Assembly (NCBI GenBank): GCA_900315695.1 | Contig: ONAE01000080.1 | Span: forward strand, 1-34,018 | Source: an uncultured Prevotella sp. | Lineage (GTDB): Bacteria > Bacteroidota > Bacteroidia > Bacteroidales > Bacteroidaceae | Reading direction: 5' to 3' | DNA length: 34,018 nucleotides | Part shown: positions 23,919 to 31,805 of the stretch, piece after piece | Position numbering within the stretch: position 1 is the stretch's first letter | Layout: every line of letters starts with the position of its first letter | Notes under the pieces: model-generated | The model's database searches: none | Told to the model about the DNA's origin: nothing | What the model saw: the letters and a program-made list of their open reading frames with translations, nothing else | Translations under genes and position numbers: made by a program

Positions 23919-25577
23919 CTAATAAAGATCCTTCTCCTGACTGTAGTCTCAACGATGCTCTTCACTTCGTGTTCGAAGTTAGGGCCTCTCTCAGCCGACA
24001 ATTTCACGGTTTCACCCAACCCCCTCGAAACCCAGAAAGGCGCCGTTCCCGCCACGATCAACGGGCATTTCCCCGCAAAGTACATGAACAAGAAAGCCGT
24101 GGTGACCATCATCCCCGAGCTGCGCTATGCCAACGGCGAGCGTGTGAAGGGCAGCACCGCCACCTTCCAGGGTGAGAACGTCAACGACAACAACCAAGTC
24201 ATCGCCTATCAGTCAGGCGGCAACTACACGCTAAAGACCAACTTCGCCTATGCCGACTGCAACAAGGCCGACCTCTATATGACCTTCGATGCCCGTCTGG
24301 GCTCCAAGCAGGTCACCATCCCCGAGGTGATGGTAGCCCGTGGCATCATAGCCACCTCCGAGCTCTATCGCCGCACCGTCACCACCGCCCAGGCAGCAGT
24401 GGCCCCCGATGCCTATCAGCGCATCACGAAGAAGAAGCAGGAGGCCAACATCAAGTTCCTCATCCAGCAGGCCAACCTCCGCAAGAGCGAGTTGAAGAAC
24501 AACTCCGTGAAGGAGTTTGTCAGGATGCTTAAGCAGATCAACGACGATCGTGAGGGCCTGAACCTCGAGAATGTCGAAGTCTCAGCCTACGCCTCACCCG
24601 ATGGCGGTTTCAGCATCAACGACAAGCTCGCCAACCAGCGTCAGAAGGTCTCAGAGCAATACGTCAACCAGGAACTCAAGAAGATCAAGATGAACGCCAA
24701 TGTCGATGCCAAATACACCGCCCAGGACTGGGAAGGCTTCCAGGAACTCGTGAAAGCCAGCAACATCCAGGACAAAGACATCATCCTGCGCGTGTTAGCC
24801 ATGTATAAGGACCCCCAGGAGCGCGAGCAGCAAATCAAGAACATCTCCTCCGCCTTCCGCGAGCTGGCCGACGGCATCCTGCCACAGCTGCGCCGTTCAC
24901 GCCTCATCATCAACTACGAGACCATCGGCCGCAGCGACGAGCAGATCCTCGATCAGATCAAGGCCGACCCCAAGAAGCTGAGTGCCGAGGAACTCCTTTA
25001 CGGCGCAGCCCTCAAGGAGACCCCCGCCGAACAGGAGGCAGTCTATAAGCTCGCCACCACCGTTTATCCCAACGATGCCAGAGCCTACAACAACCTCGCC
25101 ACCCTCGCCTATGCCCGTGGCGACTACGAGACAGCCAAATCGCTGCTGGCACAAGCCCTGCGCATCGATGCCAAGCTCCCCGAGGCCAAGGCCAACCAGG
25201 GACTGCTGGCCCTGCAGAGCGGCGATGTGAAGACCGCCGAGCTCCTCATCGCCTCAGCCACCGATGCCAACGGCCTGTCGGAGATCATGGGTAACCTCAA
25301 CCTCGCCAAAGGCAATTACGCCCAGGCCGAGCAGGATTTTGGCGACATCAGCTCCAACAGCGCCGCCCTCGCCCAGATCCTCAACAAGAACTACGCCGCC
25401 GCAGAGTCCACGCTGAAGCACGTCAAGCAGGCCGATGCCGTCACCGACTATCTGAAAGCCATCACCTACTACCGCATGGGTAACACCACCGATGCCAAGA
25501 CGGCCTTACAGCAAGCCACCGGCAAGGACCAGCAGCTGGCCAAGTATGCCGAAACCGATCTCGAGGTAAAACAGTAA
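23886..25577 (+). CDS. TPR-containing OmpA-like lipoprotein, start codon unclear
   Basis: The frame is open from an ATG at 23886 inside the tRNA gene. The signal peptide (IKILLLTVVSTMLFTSC) begins just after the tRNA 3' end, and the acylated cysteine is in LFTSCSK. Where a normal MKKILLL-type start would sit (23922-23924) the codon is ATA, not ATG. Start options are that ATA, or the ATG 23886 or GTG 23892 within the tRNA. A later ATG at 23955 would destroy the signal. Residues about 190-300 contain VEVSAYASPDGG and NDKLANQRQKVSEQYV, like an OmpA-type domain. TPR repeats follow at about 385-530 (RAYNNLATLAYARGDYETAKSLLAQAL). A periplasm-facing envelope protein is likely. Five bases separate it from the next gene. 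Confidence 0.85.
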   Translation: MVVRVRVPLAALIKILLLTVVSTMLFTSCSKLGPLSADNFTVSPNPLETQKGAVPATINGHFPAKYMNKKAVVTIIPELRYANGERVKGSTATFQGENVNDNNQVIAYQSGGNYTLKTNFAYADCNKADLYMTFDARLGSKQVTIPEVMVARGIIATSELYRRTVTTAQAAVAPDAYQRITKKKQEANIKFLIQQANLRKSELKNNSVKEFVRMLKQINDDREGLNLENVEVSAYASPDGGFSINDKLANQRQKVSEQYVNQELKKIKMNANVDAKYTAQDWEGFQELVKASNIQDKDIILRVLAMYKDPQEREQQIKNISSAFRELADGILPQLRRSRLIINYETIGRSDEQILDQIKADPKKLSAEELLYGAALKETPAEQEAVYKLATTVYPNDARAYNNLATLAYARGDYETAKSLLAQALRIDAKLPEAKANQGLLALQSGDVKTAELLIASATDANGLSEIMGNLNLAKGNYAQAEQDFGDISSNSAALAQILNKNYAAAESTLKHVKQADAVTDYLKAITYYRMGNTTDAKTALQQATGKDQQLAKYAETDLEVKQ

Positions 25578-25581
25578 TCCG

Positions 25582-26604
25582 ATGAAGAAAGGAATAGCTT
25601 ACCTGTTGACGCTCATCAGTCTGGCGCTCCTCACGTCATGCGGAGAGAGCCGCCGCACCTTCCTCCTCGAAGGCACCTTCAAGGGCTTCAACCAGGGCGA
25701 GCTATACATCTGCGACCTCAATGGCGGTTCCCCCCTCGACACGGTAGCCGTCGTCAAGAGCCAGTTCCGCTATGAGATAGCCCTCGAAGACCCCACCGCC
25801 TTCATCGTCATCTTCCCCAACTTCTCCGAAGTGCCCGTCTATGGCGAGCCCGGTGCCACCGTCACCATCGAAGGCGATGTCTCCCACCTGCGCGAGATCG
25901 AAGTCGAGGGAACCGACGAGAACGAGGTCATGACGAAATACCGCAAGAAGACCAGTCAGCAGACACCCCCCGAGGTAGCCCTCTCCACCGAGCAGTTCAT
26001 CAAAGACAACCCCGCCTCGCCCTTTGCACTCTATCTCATCCGCAAAGTCTTCATCCAGTCGTCCCAGCCCGATTACAAACGCGCTGCCGACCTCATGGCC
26101 CTCGTCATCCAGGCCAACCCCAGCACCTCCGACGAGCTCAAGGCCCAGATGAAACAGATGGAAGGAATCAGCTACCTGAAAGATGGCGGACGCCTGCCCT
26201 CGTTCACCGTCACCGACATCAACGGTGAGACCGTCAAATCCGCCGACCTCAACGCCAAGGTCAACGTCATCACCGTATGGAATACCGACAACTATGAGGG
26301 CATGGGCATCCTGCGCCAGCTGCAGAAGAAGCAGAACGACGTGGGCGACGACCTGAAGATCCTCACCATCTGCATGGAAGCCGACCTCAAAGCCTGCCGT
26401 CTGCGACTCGAGCGCGACTCCATCACCTGGCACACCATCTGCGACCCCCGGCTATGGAACACCCCCATCATCCAGCAGATCGGCCTCTCCTATATCCCCG
26501 ACAATATCCTCATCGATGACAAAGGCAAGATCATAGCCCACTCCCTAAGTCAGGAGGAACTCATGAAAAGGATCGAAAAGCTATTACCGAAGAAAGAAGA
26601 ATAA
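25582..26604 (+). CDS. DUF4369/thioredoxin-like lipoprotein lacking the CxxC
   Basis: The 340-residue lipoprotein has acyl cysteine 20 (LLTSCGES). Residues 27-105 match the strand-rich DUF4369 domain found before thioredoxin-like domains in Bacteroidota (FLLEGTFKGFNQGELYICDL). Residues about 200-335 are thioredoxin/AhpC-like: LPSFTVTDINGETVKSADL, then VNVITVWNTDNYEGM, where the active-site WxxxCxxC would be. No cysteine is present there (Trp233 to Glu239). The later cis-proline region SYIPDNILIDDKGKI is kept. It thus cannot be a normal disulfide oxidoreductase and may bind partners or act as scaffold. Cotranscribed with the TPR lipoprotein; high third-position GC like its neighbour. Confidence 0.85.
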   Translation: MKKGIAYLLTLISLALLTSCGESRRTFLLEGTFKGFNQGELYICDLNGGSPLDTVAVVKSQFRYEIALEDPTAFIVIFPNFSEVPVYGEPGATVTIEGDVSHLREIEVEGTDENEVMTKYRKKTSQQTPPEVALSTEQFIKDNPASPFALYLIRKVFIQSSQPDYKRAADLMALVIQANPSTSDELKAQMKQMEGISYLKDGGRLPSFTVTDINGETVKSADLNAKVNVITVWNTDNYEGMGILRQLQKKQNDVGDDLKILTICMEADLKACRLRLERDSITWHTICDPRLWNTPIIQQIGLSYIPDNILIDDKGKIIAHSLSQEELMKRIEKLLPKKEE

Positions 26605-26641
26605 GAAGAGACAACATCTTTAATCGTTAAACCCTGATACT

Positions 26642-28186
26642 ATGCTTATTAAAACTTTTTGTGCCGAAGTGATGGGACTGGAAGCTACAACCATTACCAT
26701 CGAAGTGAGTCTGACCAGAGGTGTGATGTTCCACTTGTCAGGATTAGCTGATACAGCAGTCAAAGAGAGTTATGACCGCATCCGTGCAGCTATCCAGAAT
26801 GTGGGATTCAAACTGTCACCCGCCGATCTGACTATCAACCTCAGTCCTGCTGACATCCGGAAGGAAGGTAGTGGTTATGACCTTTCGTTGGCTATAGGCA
26901 TTTTGGCAGCCCATGGAAAAGTGTGCGATGAGATGCTACATGACTTTATGCTGATAGGAGAACTCGGCCTCGATGGGCAATTGAAGCCCGTCAATGGCAT
27001 ACTTTCTGTAGCCATCCGTGCCAGGAAGGATAAGTTCAAAGGCCTAATAGTGCCTATTGAAAACGCACGCGAAGCCGCTGTTGTCGAAGATCTTGAAGTC
27101 TATGGTATGAACAGTCTAGCCGATGTCATCAGCTTCTTCAACGGAGGGGCGGCGTTTGAACCAACGGTGGTAGATACCAAGAAAGAATTCTATACCCAAC
27201 AATACACCTGTGATCTCGACTTTGCCGACGTAAAAGGTCAGGAGAGTGTAAAACGTGCCCTTGAGGTGGCTGCTGCCGGTGGACATAATGTGATTCTAAT
27301 CGGACCTCCTGGAAGCGGCAAATCCATGATGGCCAAGCGCTTACCAAGTATCATGCCACCCCTCTCCTTAGCAGAAAGCTTAGAAACCACACAGATTCAC
27401 TCTGTGGCAGGCAAGCTCAGTTATGACAAATCACTGATTGCCCAGCGTCCTTTCCGTAGTCCTCACCACACTGTCTCACAGGTGGCGATGACAGGTGGTG
27501 GCAACAGAGCCCTTCCTGGTGAGGTTAGTATGGCTCACAATGGTGTGCTGTTTCTCGATGAATTGCCTGAATTCAATAAAAGTACACTCGAAGTACTGCG
27601 ACAACCACTTGAAGATCGCAAAATCACCATCTCGCGTGCCAAATACACGGTGGAATATCCCTGTTCTTTCATGTTTGTTGCCTCCATGAACCCCTGCCCT
27701 TGCGGATATTATGGTGACCCAACCCATCACTGTGTCTGTACACCAGGTCAGATTCAACGCTACATGAACAAGATTTCCGGTCCTTTATTGGATCGTATAG
27801 ACATTCATTGTGAGGTGACGGTTGTGCCTTTCAAGCAACTTTCGCAGATGCAGACAGGAGAGCCGTCGTCTGTTATCCGCGAAAGGGTTTTGAAGGCTCG
27901 CCATATTCAGGAGCACCGATTCCAAGGGCACAAAGGCATACATTGCAATGCCCAGATGACTGAGCGCATGATTCATAAATACGCCGAACCCGACGAGAGT
28001 TCTTTGGGTCTCCTTCGGATGGCAATGGAGCGACTGAAGCTCTCTGCCCGCGCGTATAATAGAATATTAAAAGTGGCCCGCACCATCGCCGACTTGGAGG
28101 GTTCGGAGATAGTACAAAGCCAACACATCGCCGAAGCTGTGGGATACAGGAATCTTGACAGGGGCGATTGGGCTGAGAGGGGATAG
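26642..28186 (+). CDS. comM: YifB/ComM family Mg-chelatase-like AAA+ ATPase
   Basis: The 514-residue protein has an N-terminal Lon-type fold domain (about 1-170), then an AAA+ core with Walker A GPPGSGKS (about 221-228), Walker B VLFLDELPEF and the sensor region MFVASMNPCPCGYYGD, and the C-terminal Mg-chelatase domain ending near 500. ComM of Vibrio and Haemophilus is a hexameric helicase that promotes branch migration in natural transformation; the general role is inferred from that. With comF in the same window there are two competence-associated names, but they are far apart and both are common in non-competent bacteria. The base use is distinctly more A/T at third positions than the genes before and after. 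No clear promoter box was found in the 37-base gap. Confidence 0.94.
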   Translation: MLIKTFCAEVMGLEATTITIEVSLTRGVMFHLSGLADTAVKESYDRIRAAIQNVGFKLSPADLTINLSPADIRKEGSGYDLSLAIGILAAHGKVCDEMLHDFMLIGELGLDGQLKPVNGILSVAIRARKDKFKGLIVPIENAREAAVVEDLEVYGMNSLADVISFFNGGAAFEPTVVDTKKEFYTQQYTCDLDFADVKGQESVKRALEVAAAGGHNVILIGPPGSGKSMMAKRLPSIMPPLSLAESLETTQIHSVAGKLSYDKSLIAQRPFRSPHHTVSQVAMTGGGNRALPGEVSMAHNGVLFLDELPEFNKSTLEVLRQPLEDRKITISRAKYTVEYPCSFMFVASMNPCPCGYYGDPTHHCVCTPGQIQRYMNKISGPLLDRIDIHCEVTVVPFKQLSQMQTGEPSSVIRERVLKARHIQEHRFQGHKGIHCNAQMTERMIHKYAEPDESSLGLLRMAMERLKLSARAYNRILKVARTIADLEGSEIVQSQHIAEAVGYRNLDRGDWAERG

Positions 28187-28204
28187 CCCCCCGAAGTGGC
28201 TCTA

Positions 28205-30178
28205 TTATTTCTTCTTCTTGAAGAGTTTCTGGAAGACGTTTTCCTTCTTGGGTTTCTTCGCCTTATCCTTGGCTTCTTTCTCGGCAATCTCCTTCTTGGT
28301 CCTGAAGAGGTTGCCCAGCTTGAGCTTCATCTTGGGCTTCACCTTGAGGTCGCTCATCTTATCGACATCGGTAAAGGAGAAGGTGCAATCCCAGTCCATC
28401 ATCTTCTTGGTGTGACTGACAGAGCCTTCGGCCAGGGTGCCGTTGCTGGCAAACTCGACCTCCATGTTCTTCAGACGGAAGCCGCCATAGCCTGCCTCAT
28501 AGACGGTGGCCTTGACCTCGCCGATGGGGAGCTTACCGCCGCCGTTCTTCTTACGGATCATGGCGGTGCGGGCCTTGTGGATGTCGATGGTGAAGTTAGC
28601 CTTGGCGCCTACATCGTTGAGTTTGGGCATCTTTAAGACCTTGCCTAACTGGATCCTACGTGAGTCAACGAAGCCGGTGACGTACTTGGTCTTCTCGTCG
28701 AGGGCGAAGGTAAAGGCGAGGTTGCCGGCATCGGTACGCAGCGTGCCCCCGAAGATCTCCTTCTTATAGAGTACGGAGAAGTTACCTGTGTAATAGATGG
28801 TGCCGAGGGCATCGAGCTGGTTCATCATCAGCTTCTTCACGGTGAACTGGTTGATGATCTGGATGGGGATGCCGCGCTGGGCTTTCATCTCCTTGACATG
28901 GAAGCCCACATCGAGCTTCTCTTTCTCCTTGAGGTGCAGGATGCGACCCTCGGCGGCAATCTGCAGGCGCTTGTCGGCGGTATAGACGTGCACATCCTTG
29001 AAGTAGAGGGAGCTGTCGTTGCCGCTGAAGAGCACGTCGAGCTCAAGGGGCATGGTGAAGTTCTTCAGCACGGGGGCAAAGGGTCGGGAGATGTCGCGCA
29101 GATGGGTGGTGCCCTTGATGCGCGAGGTCTCAAACGAGAACTTACGGCCTTGCTTCTTGCTGGGCAGCACGACATTGGCGCTGTCGAACTTCAGCACGGT
29201 GGATTCCTGCTGCAGCATGATATGATCGAGATGGAGCCTGTCTTTCAGGACGCCTACACCGAAATGCATGTTCTTGATGTTGAAGCCGGTGACAGAGTCA
29301 CGTGCCACCATATTGTTCATGACGGCATGCAGGGAGTCTTTCGAGAAGAAATCGACGGTGAGGTCCATCTTGGCGGTGACGTCGAGGTGATCGACATCGA
29401 AGAAGCCTCGCTTCGGACGATCGTGATTCTTTCGGGGCTTATGGTTGTTGGTGGTGAAGTGCACCTGATCGAGGTTGAGGTGATGGATGGTTTTCTCACC
29501 CTTATACTCGATGGAGCCGATGGCGAACGTGGCGGTGACGGGGCCCTTCTTCTTCACGAAGCCCCACTGGCCTTTGAGGTTCTTCAGCTTGCCGCTGGGC
29601 TTACTGAGCCAGGTGTCTTCGTACTTCGCACTCTCGAGGCTTACCTGATTGGTGTCATTGAAGGTGAGCTCGATGTTCTTGATAGACACGAGGTTGATGG
29701 CGAGGGCCATCGGCGCCTTCTGGGTGGAATCCTTCTGCTCCGTCTTCGGCTTCTGCTTCTTGGGGTCTTTCTTGAAGGCATCGATCAGGAACTGGTAGTT
29801 GGCAGGACCGTCCTTGGGCTTGTAGAGGCGGGCCTTCACACCGTCGAGCAGCACTTCCTCGACCTCGAGTTCCCTGCTGATCAGCTTCAGGAGGTCAACA
29901 TCCACAAGCAGGCGCCCCAGCTCGAGCATCTTACGGTGCTGCTGGTCTTCTACCTCCAGGCCTTCGAGACTGATCTTCTGGGTAAACACTTTTACACTGG
30001 CATGGCCGATTTTTACACGCGTGCCTAACTTTAACTCCAACTGCTCGGTGGCATACTGCGCCAGATCATCCTGCACCGACTGGGTGTTGAGCAGAAGGGC
30101 TGCTATGCCTAGCAGAACGACTACCAACACGACGACGATGATGACGAACTTCAATATGAACTTAATGATTGTACTCAC
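28205..30178 (-). CDS. AsmA-like family envelope protein
   Basis: The 657-residue product has one N-terminal membrane helix (about residues 6-30, FILKFVIIVVVLVVVLLGIAALLL) followed by NTQSVQDDLAQYATEQLELKLGTRVKIGHA, the classic AsmA N-terminus. Long beta-strand repeats follow, typical of the bridge-like AsmA/TamB group implicated in lipid transport between membranes. The C-terminus is a lysine-rich tail. I chose GTG at 30176-30178 because it directly precedes STIIKFILKF; no ATG lies nearby, and the frame upstream runs into the divergent regulator gene. A TATTTTTG box lies 32 bases upstream. It converges with comM (18 bases between stops). Confidence 0.87.
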   Translation of the reverse strand: MSTIIKFILKFVIIVVVLVVVLLGIAALLLNTQSVQDDLAQYATEQLELKLGTRVKIGHASVKVFTQKISLEGLEVEDQQHRKMLELGRLLVDVDLLKLISRELEVEEVLLDGVKARLYKPKDGPANYQFLIDAFKKDPKKQKPKTEQKDSTQKAPMALAINLVSIKNIELTFNDTNQVSLESAKYEDTWLSKPSGKLKNLKGQWGFVKKKGPVTATFAIGSIEYKGEKTIHHLNLDQVHFTTNNHKPRKNHDRPKRGFFDVDHLDVTAKMDLTVDFFSKDSLHAVMNNMVARDSVTGFNIKNMHFGVGVLKDRLHLDHIMLQQESTVLKFDSANVVLPSKKQGRKFSFETSRIKGTTHLRDISRPFAPVLKNFTMPLELDVLFSGNDSSLYFKDVHVYTADKRLQIAAEGRILHLKEKEKLDVGFHVKEMKAQRGIPIQIINQFTVKKLMMNQLDALGTIYYTGNFSVLYKKEIFGGTLRTDAGNLAFTFALDEKTKYVTGFVDSRRIQLGKVLKMPKLNDVGAKANFTIDIHKARTAMIRKKNGGGKLPIGEVKATVYEAGYGGFRLKNMEVEFASNGTLAEGSVSHTKKMMDWDCTFSFTDVDKMSDLKVKPKMKLKLGNLFRTKKEIAEKEAKDKAKKPKKENVFQKLFKKKK

Positions 30179-30209
30179 TTCTTTTGGGGTTTTAGTTTGT
30201 ATTCGGTTG

Positions 30210-30217
30210 CAAAAATA
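30210..30217 (-). promoter_or_regulatory. -7 box upstream of the AsmA-like gene
   Basis: TATTTTTG on the minus strand, 32 bases before the GTG start. No clear TTTG at the -33 spacing. Confidence 0.4.
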
Positions 30218-30272
30218 AGAAAAAAATCCGATTCCTTTCCTATGATTGGGCAAAAAATTAGAAATTATTTCG

Positions 30273-30280
30273 TAACTTTG
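30273..30280 (+). promoter_or_regulatory. -7 box of the Fur-family operon
   Basis: TAACTTTG, 30 bases before ATG 30311. The -33 element is weak (ATTG at 30245-30248, spacing 24). A near-palindrome GTCGAATTCGAC lies at 30283-30294 and could be an operator. Confidence 0.45.
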
Positions 30281-30310
30281 CAGTCGAATTCGACTACACA
30301 CAGGAGAAAA

Positions 30311-30733
30311 ATGGATAAATCTGCCTACATCCGACTGCTCGAGGAGCACGACATCAAACCCACTGCCAACCGCATCACCGTGGTGGAGGCGCTGGACACC
30401 TCGATACTGCCCCAATCGCTGGCAGAACTGGAGCGCAGGATACAGACCATCGACAAGTCGAACATCTTCAGGGCCCTCACCCTCTTCCATGAGCGACGCA
30501 TCGTACACACCATCGAGGGGGGCAATGACGGTACGCGCTATGAGCTCTGCCACAGTCACAGCCATGAGCACGATGACGACCAGCACCCGCACTTCTACTG
30601 TGAGGTGTGTCATCAGACCTACTGCCTCGACGGACTGGAAGTGCCGCAGCTGTGCCTGCCTCAGGGCTTCAAAATGCATTCGGTGAATTATATGATTAAA
30701 GGAATATGTCCACACTGCCATTCAGAGTCATAG
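30311..30733 (+). CDS. Fur family metal-responsive transcriptional regulator
   Basis: The 140-residue protein has a winged-helix DNA-binding half (about 1-75: YIRLLEEHDIKPTANRITVVEAL, then IFRALTLFHERRIVHTIE) and a metal-binding half. The latter contains a histidine-rich loop HSHSHEHDDDQHPH (81-94), CEVC (97-100) and CPHC (133-136). The paired CxxC structural zinc site is typical of Fur/Zur/PerR. The rich histidine loop suggests zinc or iron sensing, but the metal cannot be settled. A palindrome GTCGAATTCGAC overlaps the expected transcription start, which may be its own operator. It overlaps the HAD gene by 28 bases and probably regulates that operon. Confidence 0.9.
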   Translation: MDKSAYIRLLEEHDIKPTANRITVVEALDTSILPQSLAELERRIQTIDKSNIFRALTLFHERRIVHTIEGGNDGTRYELCHSHSHEHDDDQHPHFYCEVCHQTYCLDGLEVPQLCLPQGFKMHSVNYMIKGICPHCHSES

Positions 30734-31395
30734 CCTTCGATGCCGACGACACCCTCTGGGACTGCCAGTCGCACTTCGAAGCCGTAGAGAAACATCTCTA
30801 CCAACTCATCGCACCTTATTGTGAAGACCCCGCCAAGGAGCTCTACCAGACGGAGTCGGGCAACATGGCCGATCTGGGCTATGGCTGCAAGGCCTTTACC
30901 ATCTCTATCATCGAGACGGCTCTCCGTGTGGGGGGAGACCACCTGCAGGCTGACATGCTGGCCGACCTGCTGAACCACAGCAAGCAGCTGCTGCAACTGC
31001 CTGCCACCCCGCTGCCGGAGGTGGAGGAGACACTGCAGCGCCTACAGGCTTACCCGTATCGCCTCGTGCTGTTTACCAAGGGGGAGCTGCAGGATCAGGA
31101 GAACAAGCTACGCCGCAGCAAACTGGAGAAATACTTCAGTCATGTGGAGATCACCTCTGACAAGACGGAGGTGGAGTTCCAGCAGCTGTGCGAGCACCTG
31201 GGCATCCTGCCTAACGAACTGATGATGGTGGGTAACTCGCTGAAGAGCGACATCGCCCCTGCCCTCACCATCGGCGCATGGGCCGTACATATCCCCTTCC
31301 ACGTGACATGGCAGCTGGAGCACTTCGAGGATATCGAGCACGAAAGGCTTCAGAAGATTGAACACTTCAGCCAAATCATTGAACTATTGAAATGA
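30706..31395 (+). CDS. HAD family hydrolase
   Basis: The 229-residue enzyme has HAD motif I FDADDT (Asp12, Asp14), motif II in VLFTKG (Thr/Ser position) near 124, a lysine (KLRRSKLEKYF), and motif IV MMVGNSLKSDI near 176-186. The cap domain is helical. It is a phosphatase or dehalogenase-type enzyme of unknown substrate, probably a small phosphorylated metabolite. The start ATG 30706 lies within the upstream regulator gene; the stop overlaps the thioesterase start by 4 bases. Confidence 0.9.
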   Translation: MSTLPFRVIAFDADDTLWDCQSHFEAVEKHLYQLIAPYCEDPAKELYQTESGNMADLGYGCKAFTISIIETALRVGGDHLQADMLADLLNHSKQLLQLPATPLPEVEETLQRLQAYPYRLVLFTKGELQDQENKLRRSKLEKYFSHVEITSDKTEVEFQQLCEHLGILPNELMMVGNSLKSDIAPALTIGAWAVHIPFHVTWQLEHFEDIEHERLQKIEHFSQIIELLK

Positions 31396-31793
31396 AATAC
31401 ATCTTTGAAACCCGCATGGAGGTGCGCGACTATGAGTGCGACATCGAGGGCATCGTGAACAATGCCAACTACCTGCACTATGCCGAGCACACCCGACACC
31501 TGTTCCTCAAGAGTCTGGGCGTGAGCTTCGCCAAGCTGCACGAACAGGGCATCGACGCCGTTGTACACAGCATGAAACTGCAATACAAGGTGCCCCTGCG
31601 CTGCGACGACGAGTTTATCTCACGCCTCAACCTGAAGAAGGACCGCTTCAAGTATATGTTCTATCAGGACATCTACCGTGCCAGCGACGAGCAGCTCTGC
31701 TTCCGCGCCACGGTGGAACTGGTGTGCCTGATCAACGGACAGCTGGGCAACAGTCCTGAATACGACGAGGCCTTCAAGGCCTACATCGGCTGA
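31392..31793 (+). CDS. Acyl-CoA thioesterase, hotdog fold (4HBT)
   Basis: The 133-residue protein has the 4-hydroxybenzoyl-CoA thioesterase-like motif VRDYECDIEGIVNNANYLHYAEHTR (11-35), with Asp17 in the usual catalytic position, followed by hotdog strands (DAVVHSMKLQYKVPLRCDDEF). It should hydrolyse acyl-CoA thioesters as a tetramer; the natural substrate is unknown. It is coupled to the HAD gene by ATGA. Its stop lies 4 bases from the convergent manA stop. Confidence 0.9.
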   Translation: MKYIFETRMEVRDYECDIEGIVNNANYLHYAEHTRHLFLKSLGVSFAKLHEQGIDAVVHSMKLQYKVPLRCDDEFISRLNLKKDRFKYMFYQDIYRASDEQLCFRATVELVCLINGQLGNSPEYDEAFKAYIG

Positions 31794-31805
31794 CAGCCTA
31801 CATCG
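31779..31805. repeat. 10-bp direct repeat over two convergent stop codons
   Basis: GCCTACATCG occurs at 31779-31788 and 31796-31805. The thioesterase TGA (31791-31793) lies between the copies and the manA stop (31798-31800) lies in the second. Confidence 0.6.

Noticed and set aside
19926-28186. comF and comM as evidence of natural competence
   Set aside because: Both are widespread in non-competent bacteria; no DNA-uptake pilus or comEC gene is in the window.
28898-30028. 376-codon plus-strand frame opposite the AsmA-like gene
   Set aside because: Shadow of the real minus-strand gene; no domain or start context.
30179-30721. N-terminal extension of the AsmA-like frame to 30721
   Set aside because: It would run antisense through the Fur-family gene and both promoters; the membrane anchor begins right at GTG 30178.
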